Source: Pseudomonas sp. UYIF39
GTDB taxonomy: Bacteria; Pseudomonadota; Gammaproteobacteria; Pseudomonadales; Pseudomonadaceae
Length of the DNA: 64,000 nucleotides
NCBI RefSeq assembly: GCF_029963765.1
Contig: NZ_JALBYU010000001.1
Location: 496,001 to 560,000 of the forward strand
Reading direction: 5' to 3'
Within the stretch, counting starts at the first letter, position 1; every line of letters starts with the position of its first letter. The notes under the pieces were generated by a model that worked only from the letters and a program-made list of their open reading frames with translations, made no database searches and was not told where the DNA came from. Below, piece after piece: positions 1-10,116 of the stretch. A program made the translations under genes and the position numbers.

Positions 1-48
1 TGAGCGTGAAAATTCGATAATTCGGACCCTGAACGCACAGACATCAAA

Positions 49-1392
49 TCAAATATCCCGTTTTTTATGCTGTTCATATCGAGCCAGCATCGGTTGGGTG
101 CTGATCCCGTGGATGAGGATGCTTAGCGCGACCACGCACAAGGTCAAATCCATGCAGAGCGTTGCAATCGACGGGGCCAGCCCGTGGTTCAGGGCATAAA
201 ACAGGTAGTACAGACTGCCGATGCCGCGTATGCCAAACCAGCCAATCAACATTCGCTGCTGACCGTTGAGCAAACTGCCCCAAGGCATGGCGACGACGCT
301 CAGGGGTCGTATCAGGCAAAACAACACGCCGGCGATCGGCAACGCACGCCAGTCCCAGTGCGCCATCAGCACCACGCCGAGCAGCGTCACCAGAAAGACT
401 TCCATGGCCCGTTCCACCAGGCTGCCGAAGGCGAGCATGTCGCCCATCATGATTCCCGCCGCGACCTGGGTGTCTTCAAGGTTCTCGGTATCGCCATGAA
501 CGGCGTCTTGCGGCTCGACGTTCTGATGGCCCACAACAGGCTGAACCAGATGCTCGGCGGGAAGTTCGTCGTCACCCGTGGATTTGACTTCTTCGTGGCG
601 CAAACCCAGGCCGGCAGCAAACACCGACAGAAAGCCGTAACCGTGAATCGACTCGGCCCCGACATAGGCCAGGGCAATCAAGGCGAGGGCGAGGTAATCA
701 TTTGGGGAAAGGGTGCTGTCGTCATTTTTGATGCGCATTAACAAGGTCAGGCGACCAATGCCGCGTCCCATCCAGTAGCCGGTGAGCAAACCGGCCGGGA
801 CTGCCCACAATAAACTGCGCAGCACCCAGTCACTCAGCCAGCCGGGGTTGCCGTCGTGTTGCACCAGCAGCAGGCCAAGGATGACAAACGGGAAGGCGAT
901 CCCGTCATTGAGCCCGGCTTCACCCGACAGCCCGAAACGCACGCTGTCGTCATCCCGGGCGTCGTTGACTTGCACCAGGGCGGCGAGTACCGGGTCGGTG
1001 GGCGCCAGAATCGAGCCGATCAACACGGACGCGCCCCAGGACAATTCGAAGCCGTAATGCAGCAACAGGCTGACACCGGCAATGGTCAGCACCATGACCG
1101 GGCCGGCCAGGCCGTAGGCAATGCGCCAGTTTTTGTCCCTGAGCGGCAAGCGCAACTTCAAACCACAGACAAACAACGAAAACAGCACCGCGACTTCCGT
1201 CAGGTGCTCCATCCAGGTGGACGCATCTTCGGTGTCCAGTTTCAACAGCCCCAGCCCTGCGGGCCCGATGGCTACACCCAGCACCAGGCACACCGCCGAC
1301 GTAGTCACCGGCATCCAGCGCAGGTACGACGACGTCAGTGCCAGCGTCAGCAGCACGGCACCCAACACCGCCACCCACAAAATGAAACTCAT
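49..1392 (-). CDS. Cation:proton antiporter, CPA1/NhaP type
   Basis: The 447-residue protein is an inner-membrane sodium or potassium/proton exchanger with about 11-12 hydrophobic segments. It shows the CPA signature LAPTDPV near residue 129 and SGEAGLNDG near residue 155; in this family the acidic residues of these motifs form the ion-binding site. A long hydrophilic insertion rich in Asp and Glu (about residues 268-310) separates the two membrane halves and probably faces the cytoplasm. The start is the ATG before FILWVAVLG; the ribosome-binding site is poor. The gene stands alone, with 169 bp to the next gene. The exact ion cannot be decided from sequence. Confidence 0.9.
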   Translation of the reverse strand: MSFILWVAVLGAVLLTLALTSSYLRWMPVTTSAVCLVLGVAIGPAGLGLLKLDTEDASTWMEHLTEVAVLFSLFVCGLKLRLPLRDKNWRIAYGLAGPVMVLTIAGVSLLLHYGFELSWGASVLIGSILAPTDPVLAALVQVNDARDDDSVRFGLSGEAGLNDGIAFPFVILGLLLVQHDGNPGWLSDWVLRSLLWAVPAGLLTGYWMGRGIGRLTLLMRIKNDDSTLSPNDYLALALIALAYVGAESIHGYGFLSVFAAGLGLRHEEVKSTGDDELPAEHLVQPVVGHQNVEPQDAVHGDTENLEDTQVAAGIMMGDMLAFGSLVERAMEVFLVTLLGVVLMAHWDWRALPIAGVLFCLIRPLSVVAMPWGSLLNGQQRMLIGWFGIRGIGSLYYLFYALNHGLAPSIATLCMDLTLCVVALSILIHGISTQPMLARYEQHKKRDI

Positions 1393-1561
1393 GCTCGGTA
1401 CTCGACGGGTGCGTGCGGTGATGTAGAGCCTCTGGCGATTAACTGACAGTGGCGCGCAGGTATTCAGGCGTCAGTACGTTGAACCATAGCAGGATGCTCT
1501 GGAAATGGCGGCGGGTTCAATTTAAAGCATCGGCTTGCCGCCAATGATTCCATACCGCTGG

Positions 1562-2716
1562 TCAGGACTTGCGATTGAGCAAACTGCGCTCCATCCGCGC
1601 GATGCCTTCTTCCAGCAACGACCGTGGGCAACCGAAATTCAGGCGCACGAACTGTTTGCTGTCATCGCCGAAATCCAGACCAGGGCTCAGCCCGACCTTG
1701 GCTTGCTCAAGAAAAAACTGCTGAGGGTTATCCAGTCCCAGCGCCGAGCAATCGAGCCACGCCAGATAGGTGCCTTGTGGGATATTCATGGTCACACCCG
1801 GCAGTCGCGTGTTGACTGCTTCCACCAGATAATCCCGATTGCTTTGCAGATACGCCTTCAACCCGGCCAGCCAAGGGCCGCCTTCGCTGTAGGCGACGCG
1901 CGTCGCTTCCATGCCCAACGGGTTGACGCTGTCGACCATGCCGCAGCGGGCGTGGTTGACCTTTGCACGCAACGCCGAGTCCTGAATGATCATGAAAGAC
2001 GTCTTCAGCCCGGCAATGTTGTAGGCCTTGCTCGCCGACATCAGCGTGATGGTGCGTTTAGCGATCTCGGGGCTCAGGGAAGCCGTCGGAATGTGCACGC
2101 GCCCGTCGAAACACAGCTCGGCATGAATCTCGTCAGAGATGATCCAGGCGTCCTGCTCCACGCAGATGTCGGCTACCGCTTGCAGTTCTTCTCGCGGGAA
2201 GACTTTGCCCACCGGGTTGTGCGGGTTGCTCAGTAGCAGCGCACCGCCACCGGTCAGCGCCTGATTCAGGGCATCGAGTGGCGTGGCGTAAGTGCCGTCC
2301 GCCAACGCGTCGAATTCGAGTTCAACCTTGTTCAAACCCCAGTGACCCGGCGCATGACGCAGCGGCGGGTAGTTCGGAACCTGAACCACAACGTTCTGCT
2401 GCGGCTGGACCAGCGCATTCAGCGCCATGTTGAAACCCGACTCCACGCCCGGCAGGAAAATCAGTTCCTCAGGCAATACGCGCCAGGCGTACTTGTTCCA
2501 GAGGTCGGCGACGATGGCATTGCGCAAGTCATCCTGGGCCACGCTGTAGCCGAGCATCGGGTGTTCCAGACGTTTTTGCAGGGCCTGGATGATCACCGGC
2601 GGTGCGGAGAAGTCCATGTCGGCCACCCACATCGGCAACACGTCGGCCGGGTAACGGCTCCATTTGGTACTGCCGGTGTTGTGGCGGTCGAACACCTGAT
2701 CAAAATCGAAAGTCAT
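1562..2716 (-). CDS. patB: MalY/PatB family PLP-dependent C-S lyase / aminotransferase
   Basis: The protein has 384 residues and is a fold-type I PLP enzyme. This family cleaves C-S bonds of cystathionine and other cysteine conjugates to give thiol, pyruvate and ammonia. The PLP lysine lies in SASKAYNIAG, and the cofactor-binding SNPHNPVGK stretch lies upstream of it. The N-terminus MTFDFDQVFDR is typical of PatB proteins, so I use this ATG rather than an upstream start that would add 30 Arg-rich residues. No partner genes are nearby. MalY-like regulatory activity is possible in the family, but nothing here supports it. Confidence 0.88.
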   Translation of the reverse strand: MTFDFDQVFDRHNTGSTKWSRYPADVLPMWVADMDFSAPPVIIQALQKRLEHPMLGYSVAQDDLRNAIVADLWNKYAWRVLPEELIFLPGVESGFNMALNALVQPQQNVVVQVPNYPPLRHAPGHWGLNKVELEFDALADGTYATPLDALNQALTGGGALLLSNPHNPVGKVFPREELQAVADICVEQDAWIISDEIHAELCFDGRVHIPTASLSPEIAKRTITLMSASKAYNIAGLKTSFMIIQDSALRAKVNHARCGMVDSVNPLGMEATRVAYSEGGPWLAGLKAYLQSNRDYLVEAVNTRLPGVTMNIPQGTYLAWLDCSALGLDNPQQFFLEQAKVGLSPGLDFGDDSKQFVRLNFGCPRSLLEEGIARMERSLLNRKS

Positions 2717-2768
2717 GCTCAGTCTCATAAAAAGCGTGGTTGAACGTGGGGCCATGATAAACGCCAAG

Positions 2769-2866
2769 CCCCTGTGGGAGCGAGCTTGCTCGCGATGGCG
2801 GCACAACAGTCAACATCTATGGTGACTGACACTCCGTCATCGCGAGCAAGCTCGCTCCCACAGGGG
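2769..2866. repeat. REP pair (inverted repeat) in the patB-fdnG gap
   Basis: Two nearly perfect inverted arms of about 29 bp (2769-2797 and 2838-2866) contain the Pseudomonas REP core GTGGGAGCGAGCTTGCTCGC and its complement, separated by 40 bp. Such pairs are abundant between genes in fluorescent pseudomonads and can fold into a large stem. This one fills part of the 313-bp gap (2717-3029) between patB and fdnG. The rest of that gap holds a small CCGG-based hairpin near 2990-3007 and the fdnG ribosome-binding site ACAGGAG. I see no clear regulator box there. Confidence 0.9.
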
Positions 2867-3029
2867 GTGTGTGGTGGCTGAGACCGCGGTATTGCCCGAC
2901 GGTCGGTTTTCACACAGTCAGTTCTAACATTGTCTACAGTTTTAAGTGTCGGCAGCCAGACTGCCGCAAACATGATTGTCCAGAAAAACCCGGCAAAAAT
3001 ACCGGGTCTCCACCTGACAGGAGTGCACG

Positions 3030-6000
3030 ATGGACCTCAACCGTCGTCAGTTCTTCAAGGTCGCTGGTATCGGCCTTGCGGGCTCGAGCCTCGGCGCGCT
3101 GGGCATGGCCCCCGCGACTGCCTTCGCCGAGCAGGTGCGCCACTTCAAGCTTGCCCACACCCATGAAACCCGCAACACCTGCCCGTACTGCTCGGTCGGC
3201 TGCGGCGTGATCATGTACAGCCAGGGCGATGCTGCCAAGAACGTCGCGCAAAACATCATCCACATCGAAGGCGATGCCGACCACCCGGTCAACCGCGGCA
3301 CCCTGTGCCCCAAAGGCGCCGGCCTGCTGGACTTCATTCACAGCCCCGGTCGTCTGCAATACCCAGAGGTGCGCAAACCCGGCACCACTGAGTGGACACG
3401 CATCTCCTGGGATGAAGCGCTCAATCGCGTCGCCGACCTGATGAAGGCCGACCGCGACGCCAACTTCATCGAGAAGAATGCCCAGGGCCAAACGGTAAAC
3501 CGCTGGCTGACCACCGGTTTCCTCGCGGCCTCGGCGGCGTCCAACGAAGCGGGTTACATCACCCACAAGGTCGTTCGCAGTCTCGGCATGCTGGGGTTCG
3601 ATAACCAGGCGCGTGTCTGACACGGCCCGACGGTGGCAAGTCTTGCCCCGACGTACGGCCGTGGTGCCATGACCAATACCTGGACCGATATCGGTAACGC
3701 GAATCTGATTCTGGTAATGGGCGGCAACGCAGCAGAAGCGCACCCGTGCGGCTTCAAATGGGTGACCGAAGCCAAGGCGCACAACAAGGCTCGCTTGATC
3801 GTGGTCGATCCGCGTTTCACCCGGACCGCCTCGGTGGCCGACTATTACGCGCCGATTCGCACCGGCACCGACATCGCCTTCATGGGGGGGCTGATCAACT
3901 ACCTGCTGACTGAAGACAAGATCCAGCACGAGTACGTGCGCAATTACACCGACGTGTCGTTCATCGTCAAAGCCGGTTATGGCTTCGAGGATGGAATATT
4001 CAGCGGCTACGACGCGGCCAAACGCAGCTACACGGACAAGTCCGGCTGGGGTTATGAACTCGGTGAAGACGGCTTCGTCAAGGTCGACCCGACCCTGCAA
4101 GACCCGCACTGTGTCTATCAATTGATGAAGCAGCATTACAGCCGCTACAACATCGAACTGGCGAGCCAGATTTGCGGCATGCCGGTGGATGCCATGCAGA
4201 AGATCTGGGTAGAAATCGCCACTTGCTCGCAACCGGGCAAGACCATGACGATTCTCTACGCACTGGGCTGGACGCAGCACTCGATAGGTTCGCAGATCAT
4301 TCGCAGCGCGGCCATGGTGCAACTGCTGCTGGGCAACGTCGGCATGCCGGGCGGGGGCGTCAATGCCTTGCGCGGGCACTCCAATATTCAGGGGCTGACT
4401 GACCTCGGTTTGCTGTCCAATTCGCTGCCGGGCTACCTGACCCTGCCGGGCGATGCGGAGCAGGATTACGACGCCTACATTGCCAAACGGGTACAGAAAC
4501 CGTTGCGGCCGGGGCAGCTGTCCTATTGGCAAAACTACGGCAAGTTCCACGTCAGCCTGATGAAAGCCTGGTACGGCGCGAATGCCACGCTTGAAAACCG
4601 CTGGGTGTATGACTATCTGCCGAAACTGGACATTCCCAACTACGACATTCTCAAAGTGTTCGACCTGATGGGCCAGGGCAAGGTCAACGGCTACATGTGC
4701 CAGGGCTTCAACCCCATCGCCGCGTTGCCTGACAAAAACCGGGTGATGGCGGCGCTGGCCAAGCTGAAATGGCTGGTGGTGATGGACCCGCTGTCCACCG
4801 AAACCTCGGAGTTCTGGCGCAACGTCGGGCCGTACAACGATGTCGAAACTGCCGGCATCCAGACCGAAGTAATTCGCCTGCCCACCACCTGTTTCGCCGA
4901 AGAAGACGGTTCGCTGGTCAACAGCAGTCGCTGGCTGCAATGGCACTGGAAAGGTGCCGACGGCCCGGGGCAAGCGCGTACCGATGTGCGGATCATGAGC
5001 GAGCTGTTTATCCGTCTGCGCCAGCGTTACCAGGCCAACGGCGGCGCTTATGCCGAGCCGATCCTCAAACTGTCCTGGCCGTACAAAATTGCCGAGGAGC
5101 CTTCGCCGGAAGAATTGGCCAAGGAAATCAACGGCTATGCCACCACGGACTTCACTGACGCTACCGGCGCGGCGATCAAGGGCAACGCGCAACTGGCCGG
5201 TTTTGGCCAGCTCAAGGACGACGGCAGCACCGCTTCCGGTTGCTGGATTTTCTGCGGCAGCTGGACTGAGGCGGGCAACCAGATGGCCCGGCGCGACAAC
5301 AGCGACCCGTACGGCATGAAACAACATCTGGGCTGGGCCTGGGCCTGGCCGGCGAACCGACGGATTCTCTACAACCGCGCTTCGTGCGACCCGCAAGGCA
5401 AGCCGTGGGACGAGAAAAAACGTCTGGTGTGGTGGAACGGCAAAGTCTGGGGCGGCACGGATGTGCCGGACTTCAAGGCCGACTCGCCACCGGAAGCCGG
5501 GATGAATCCGTTCATCATGAACCCCGAAGGCGTGGCGCGGTTCTTTGCCGTCGACAAGATGAATGAAGGACCTTTCCCCGAGCACTATGAACCGTTCGAA
5601 ACGCCGATCGGCATCAACCCGTTGCACCCGGAAAACAAGAAAGCCACCAGCAACCCGGCGGCGCGGATCTTCGATTCGGTATGGGATTCCTTAGGCGTGG
5701 CCAAGGACTATCCATATGCCGCGACCAGCTACCGGCTGACCGAGCACTTCCACTTCTGGAGCAAGCATTGCAAGCTCAATGCGATTGCCCAACCCGAGCA
5801 GTTCGTCGAGATTGGTGAGGTGCTGGCCAAGGAGAAAGGCATCGTGGCCGGCGACCGGGTCCGTGTCAGTTCCAAGCGCGGACATATAGAAGCGGTGGCG
5901 GTGGTGACCAAGCGGATTCGTCCGCTGCAGGTCAACAATCAGGTGGTGCACCAGATCGGTATCCCGCTGCACTGGGGTTTTACCGGGCTCACGCGTCACG

Positions 6001-6095
6001 GTTACCTGACCAACACCTTGGTGCCGTTCCTCGGCGATGGCAACACTCAGACCCCGGAATCCAAGTCATTCCTGGTCAACGTGGAGAAAGTCTAA
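3030..6095 (+). CDS. fdnG: Formate dehydrogenase-N/O alpha subunit, selenocysteine-containing
   Basis: This is one gene of 1021 residues that reads through an in-frame UGA at 3618-3620, which encodes selenocysteine 197. The product oxidises formate to CO2 at a molybdenum bis-MGD centre on the periplasmic side. The N-terminus has a Tat signal (RRQFFK at residues 5-10) followed by CPYCSVGCG, the start of the [4Fe-4S] ligand set. The protein resumes with HGPTVASLAPTYGRGAM and ends in a molydopterin dinucleotide-binding domain. Length matches E. coli FdnG/FdoG. The start has a clear ACAGGAG site. Directly abutting fdnH, and a full selABC set lies 3' in the same direction, which explains how UGA is decoded. 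Choosing fdnG over fdoG is a matter of naming. Confidence 0.96.
3618..3663 (+). promoter_or_regulatory. Bacterial SECIS element and UGA-Sec codon
   Basis: The UGA codon at 3618-3620 is followed at once by a stem made of CACGGCC (3621-3627) and GGCCGTG (3657-3663). An apical hairpin, GGCAA pairing with TTGCC, closes a GUC tri-loop around 3640-3642. A stem starting just after UGA with a G-U in the apical loop is how SelB recognises bacterial SECIS elements. The downstream codons still encode conserved fdnG residues, so the element is inside the gene. Confidence 0.85.
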
Positions 6096-7031
6096 ATGGC
6101 CAGCCAAGACATCATCGCCCGTTCGGCCACCACGACCGTCCCGTCCTCGGTACGCAATCAAGAGGAAGTGGCCAAGCTGATCGACACCACCAAGTGCATT
6201 GGCTGCAAGGCTTGTCAGGTCGCCTGCTCGGAATGGAACGAGCTGCGCGACGAGGTCGGCCACAACCTCGGCACCTACGACAACCCTCAGGACCTGACCG
6301 CAGAAACCTGGACCTTGATGCGCTTCACCGAGCACGAAACCGACGCCGGCAATCTGGAGTGGCTGATTCGCAAGGACGGCTGCATGCACTGCGCCGAGCC
6401 CGGTTGCCTGGCGGCGTGCCCGAGCCCGGGGGCGATCATCAAGCATGCCAATGGCATCGTCGACTTCGACCAGGACCATTGCATCGGCTGCGGGTATTGC
6501 ATCACCGGTTGCCCGTTCAATATCCCGCGAATCTCGCAAAAGGATCACAAGGCTTATAAATGCACGTTGTGCTCAGACCGGGTGGCGGTGGGGCTGGAGC
6601 CGGCCTGCGTAAAAACCTGCCCGACGGGCGCCATAGTGTTCGGCACCAAGGACGACATGAAGGAACACGCGGCCGAAAGGATCGTCGACCTCAAGAGCCG
6701 TGGCTTCGAACACGCAGGCTTGTACGACCCGGAAGGCGTCGGTGGTACTCACGTGATGTATGTGCTGCACCATGCCGATGAGCCCCGGTTGTATGCCGGT
6801 CTGCCGGACCACCCGACCATCAGTCCGCTGGTGGAACTGTGGAAAGGCGTGAGCAAACCCTTGGGGTTGCTGGCCATGGGCTTGGCGGTGCTGGCCGGGT
6901 TCTTCCACTACGTGCGCATCGGGCCGCAGCTGGTCGAGGAGGACGAACACCCGAGCATCCCCGATCCCGCCGTGCATGAAATCGATCCGTCGGTGCATAC
7001 CTATGATCCGAAGGGGGAGGACAGGCCATGA
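6096..7031 (+). CDS. fdnH: Formate dehydrogenase beta subunit, four [4Fe-4S] clusters
   Basis: This 311-residue ferredoxin-like subunit carries electrons from the alpha subunit to the membrane cytochrome. Four Cys motifs are visible: [35 protein letters not shown] and CTLC followed by CVKTCP. A single membrane helix (about residues 247-270, [18 protein letters not shown]) anchors it from the periplasm. The ATG follows the fdnG stop codon without any gap, and the 3' end overlaps fdnI in ATGA, so the three subunits are translationally coupled. Confidence 0.95.
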   Translation: MASQDIIARSATTTVPSSVRNQEEVAKLIDTTKCIGCKACQVACSEWNELRDEVGHNLGTYDNPQDLTAETWTLMRFTEHETDAGNLEWLIRKDGCMHCAEPGCLAACPSPGAIIKHANGIVDFDQDHCIGCGYCITGCPFNIPRISQKDHKAYKCTLCSDRVAVGLEPACVKTCPTGAIVFGTKDDMKEHAAERIVDLKSRGFEHAGLYDPEGVGGTHVMYVLHHADEPRLYAGLPDHPTISPLVELWKGVSKPLGLLAMGLAVLAGFFHYVRIGPQLVEEDEHPSIPDPAVHEIDPSVHTYDPKGEDRP

Positions 7032-7681
7032 ACGACAAACCGATCCTTCGTTACACCAGCAATCAGCGCACCAATCACTGGCTGGTGGCGATCCTGTTTT
7101 TCATGGCTGCGCTATCCGGGCTGGCGCTTTTCCACCCGGCGCTGTTCTGGCTCAGCCACCTGTTTGGCGGCGGCCCGTGGACGCGCATCCTGCATCCGTT
7201 CATGGGCGTGGTGATGTTTGTGCTGTTCCTTGGGCTGGTGATCCGTTTCTGGCGGGCGAACTTCTTTATCACCAACGATCGGCTGTGGCTGAGGCGAGTC
7301 GGGCGGGTGATCAAGAATGAGGAGGAGGGCGTGCCGCCCATCGGCAAGTACAACCCTGGGCAGAAGCTGCTGTTCTGGACCTTGCTGATTTGCATGCTGG
7401 TGCTGCTGTTCAGCGGGCTGGTGATCTGGCGCGAGTATTTCAGCGAGTACTTCGGCATCACCAGCATTCGTTGGGCCATGCTGCTGCATGCGTTGGCGGG
7501 TTTAATCCTGGTGCTGAGCATCATCGTTCACATCTACGCCGGCATCTGGATCAAAGGCTCGGTCAACGCCATGTTGCATGGCTGGGTCAGCCGCGCCTGG
7601 GCGAAAAAACACCATGAACTGTGGTACCGCGAAGTGACCCGCGACGAGCACCCCGACCGGCCGATCAGCAAAAAAGGATAA
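7028..7681 (+). CDS. fdnI: Formate dehydrogenase gamma subunit, cytochrome b556
   Basis: The 217-residue protein has four hydrophobic segments and conserved His residues (for example HPFMGVVMF and LHALAG... HIYAG) that in this family ligate two b haems. It passes electrons from FdnH to quinone in the inner membrane. The start overlaps the fdnH stop codon by four bases. fdhE follows after 6 bp, so the transcript probably continues. Confidence 0.93.
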   Translation: MNDKPILRYTSNQRTNHWLVAILFFMAALSGLALFHPALFWLSHLFGGGPWTRILHPFMGVVMFVLFLGLVIRFWRANFFITNDRLWLRRVGRVIKNEEEGVPPIGKYNPGQKLLFWTLLICMLVLLFSGLVIWREYFSEYFGITSIRWAMLLHALAGLILVLSIIVHIYAGIWIKGSVNAMLHGWVSRAWAKKHHELWYREVTRDEHPDRPISKKG

Positions 7682-7687
7682 CCCCCC

Positions 7688-8614
7688 TTGGCGACGATTC
7701 TTGAGCCTGGCGAGATCGAAGCGGCGGCGAGTTCACCGCCGTTTCTCTACCTGCCTCCGAAAAACCTGTTCACCTTGCGCGCCTTGCGCCTGGAGCGTCT
7801 GGTCGTCGGCCATCCACTGGCCGATTACCTGCGGCTGGTGACCGGCCTATGCCACGTGCAGCAGGGTCTGATGGACGATCCACCCGTGGCCGCCATGCCC
7901 GATGCCCAACGCATGCGCGTGTGCCAGCAACACGGCTTGCCGCCGTTCGCCGCCGACAGTCTGGTGCGTGAGGACCATTGGCTGCCGTACCTCGAAACTC
8001 TATTGCAGCGTTACCAGCCACCACCGCAACCTGCTGTGGAAAAAGCCGTGGCGACCTTGCGCAGCGCCCACGTCGGGCAACTCAAGGCCTGGGCGATTGC
8101 GCTGGTCAGCGGCCAGTTCACCATGCTGCCCGCCGCCGTGGTGCCGTTTCTCGGCGCGGCGTTGCAGGTGGCCTGGAGTCATTGGTTGCTGAGTACACCG
8201 GACCTTGCGCTGAAACCCGGCGACAGTCTCAGCCAATGCCCGGCCTGCGGTTCGCCGGCCATGGCCGGGGTGATTCGCCATCGCGGCAAGTACAACGGCT
8301 TGCGGTATCTGGTGTGCTCGCTGTGTGCCTGCGAATGGCATGTGGTGCGGGTCAAATGCGTGTATTGCGAACAGAGCAAAGGCCTTGAATACGTCAGCCT
8401 CGATGACGACCGCCATGCCGCCAATCAGGCACCGTTACGCGCGGAGGTCTGTCCTGGCTGCGGCAGCTACCTGAAACTGCTTTACCTGGAAAACGACGCC
8501 GAAGCTGAAGCGCTCTCGACCGACCTGACCAGCCTGCTGCTGGACATGCGCCTGGAGCAGGAAGGCTACCAGCGTCCAGCGCCTAATCTTCTGCTTGCAC
8601 CCGGAGGTGGCTGA
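7688..8614 (+). CDS. fdhE: Formate dehydrogenase accessory protein FdhE
   Basis: The 308-residue cytoplasmic factor is needed in the family for maturation of formate dehydrogenases. Rubredoxin-like Cys pairs that bind iron are visible in order: CPACGSP, CSLCACEW, CVYCEQ and CPGCGSY, in the second half of the protein. The start is TTG at 7688, with AAGGA about 10 bases upstream; no nearby ATG would keep the conserved N-terminus. It sits immediately after fdnI, the usual place in pseudomonads. Confidence 0.92.
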   Translation: MATILEPGEIEAAASSPPFLYLPPKNLFTLRALRLERLVVGHPLADYLRLVTGLCHVQQGLMDDPPVAAMPDAQRMRVCQQHGLPPFAADSLVREDHWLPYLETLLQRYQPPPQPAVEKAVATLRSAHVGQLKAWAIALVSGQFTMLPAAVVPFLGAALQVAWSHWLLSTPDLALKPGDSLSQCPACGSPAMAGVIRHRGKYNGLRYLVCSLCACEWHVVRVKCVYCEQSKGLEYVSLDDDRHAANQAPLRAEVCPGCGSYLKLLYLENDAEAEALSTDLTSLLLDMRLEQEGYQRPAPNLLLAPGGG

Positions 8615-8656
8615 GCTACCCCTTTGAGCTCTGCCTTTAAACTCAGCGGCTACACT

Positions 8657-8691
8657 CAGGCGCTACGATCATTCGTAATCAGGAGCGCCTG
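8657..8691 (+). promoter_or_regulatory. Hairpin covering the selA ribosome-binding site
   Basis: CAGGCGCT (8657-8664) pairs perfectly with AGCGCCTG (8684-8691), and the ATG of selA starts at the next base. A second stem, ACGA/TCGT (8665-8668 with 8673-8676, loop TCAT), stacks directly on it. The Shine-Dalgarno AGGAG (8681-8685) lies in the bulge and the 3' arm, so the folded RNA would hide it. In E. coli selAB is also controlled at its leader by a SECIS-like element, but this hairpin lacks the GU apical loop. Confidence 0.55.
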
Positions 8692-10116
8692 ATGTCCTTC
8701 AGATCCGCCAGCCAGGCTCTGCGGCTGCCTTCCATCGACAGTCTGCTGCGCCATCCCGCCTGCCAGCCGCTGGCCGAGCGTTATGGGCGTGACGCGTTGC
8801 TGGCGAATTTGCGGCAATTGCTGGATGACTTGCGTGAACAGGTGCTTTCAGGGCAACTCGACGCCATTGAGATCACGCCTGAAGTGTTGGCGGGCAGGGC
8901 GGGTGAACGCCTGGCCACCCAGCATCGCAGCAACGTGTGCCGGGTGTTCAATCTCACCGGCACAGTGCTGCACACCAATCTGGGGCGAGCGTTGTTGCCG
9001 GAGGAAGCCATCGACGCCGTGCAGAGGGCGGCCCGTTATCCACTCAATCTGGAATTCGACCTGCACAGCGGCAAGCGCGGCGACCGTGACGATCTGATCG
9101 AAGGCCTGATCCGCGAGTTGACTGGCGCCGAGGCGGTGACGGTGGTCAACAACAACGCCGCAGCGGTGTTGCTGACGCTCAACAGCCTGGGCGCGCGCAA
9201 GGAAGGCATCATTTCCCGGGGCGAACTGATCGAAATCGGCGGCGCCTTCCGCATTCCCGACATCATGGCGAGAGCCGGGGTCAGGCTCCACGAAGTCGGC
9301 ACCACCAATCGCACCCATGCCCGCGATTACGAGGCGGCCATCGGCCCCCGTAGTGGTTTGGTGATGCGCGTCCATGCCAGCAACTACAACATCGAAGGCT
9401 TCACCGCTCGGGTGCCGACCGCCGAGTTGGCGCAACTCGCGCATAAACACGGTTTGCCATTGCTTGAAGACCTCGGCAGCGGCAGCCTGCTGGACCTGAC
9501 GCGCTGGGGCTTGCCCGCCGAACCGACGGTGCGCCAGGCGCTGAGCGATGGCGCCGACATCGTCACCTTCAGCGGCGACAAGTTACTGGGTGGCCCCCAG
9601 GCCGGGTTGATTGTCGGCCGCAAAGACCTGATCGCGAAGATCAAGAAGAATCCACTCAAGCGCGCCTTGCGGGTCGACAAACTGACCTTGGCCGCCCTCG
9701 AAGCGGTGTTGGGCCTGTACCGCGACCCTGATCGACTGGCCGAGCGGTTGCCGAGTTTGCGTCTGCTGACCCGGCCGCAGGCGAAGATCCTCGCCCAGGC
9801 TGAGCGCCTGCAACCCTCGCTGGCCAAGGTACTGGGCGACGGCTGGAGCGTCAGCGCAGTACCGGCGCTGGGCATGATCGGCAGCGGCAGCCAACCGGTG
9901 GCGCGCTTGCCGAGTGCGGCTTTGTGCCTGCGACCGCACGCGTCCAAACGTCTTCGCGGACGGCAGCTGCACAATCTGGAAGCGACCCTGCGAGCGTTGC
10001 CGATTCCAGTGCTCGGACGCATTGATGACGATGCGTTGTGGCTGGATCTGCGGCAACTGGACGATGAGCCGGCGTGGCTGGCTCAACTCGATCAAATTGC
10101 AGGAACCGTAGAGTGA
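8692..10116 (+). CDS. selA: L-seryl-tRNA(Sec) selenium transferase
   Basis: SelA converts seryl-tRNA(Sec) to selenocysteyl-tRNA(Sec) with selenophosphate. The protein has 474 residues; the PLP lysine is K297 in [13 protein letters not shown], close to K295 of E. coli. The N-terminal tRNA-binding domain ([11 protein letters not shown]) and the [14 protein letters not shown] stretch are typical of the family. The ATG at 8692 has AGGAG seven bases upstream. It overlaps selB by four bases. selD, which makes the selenium donor, is not in this window. Confidence 0.96.
   Translation: MSFRSASQALRLPSIDSLLRHPACQPLAERYGRDALLANLRQLLDDLREQVLSGQLDAIEITPEVLAGRAGERLATQHRSNVCRVFNLTGTVLHTNLGRALLPEEAIDAVQRAARYPLNLEFDLHSGKRGDRDDLIEGLIRELTGAEAVTVVNNNAAAVLLTLNSLGARKEGIISRGELIEIGGAFRIPDIMARAGVRLHEVGTTNRTHARDYEAAIGPRSGLVMRVHASNYNIEGFTARVPTAELAQLAHKHGLPLLEDLGSGSLLDLTRWGLPAEPTVRQALSDGADIVTFSGDKLLGGPQAGLIVGRKDLIAKIKKNPLKRALRVDKLTLAALEAVLGLYRDPDRLAERLPSLRLLTRPQAKILAQAERLQPSLAKVLGDGWSVSAVPALGMIGSGSQPVARLPSAALCLRPHASKRLRGRQLHNLEATLRALPIPVLGRIDDDALWLDLRQLDDEPAWLAQLDQIAGTVE

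Noticed and set aside
3618..3620. UGA as a nonsense mutation splitting fdnG into two genes
   Set aside because: The position matches the Sec codon of FdnG, a SECIS stem follows, and sel genes are adjacent.
2934..5627. 897-codon open frame on the - strand
   Set aside because: It lies antisense to fdnG, has no recognisable domain and is a product of GC-rich codon use.
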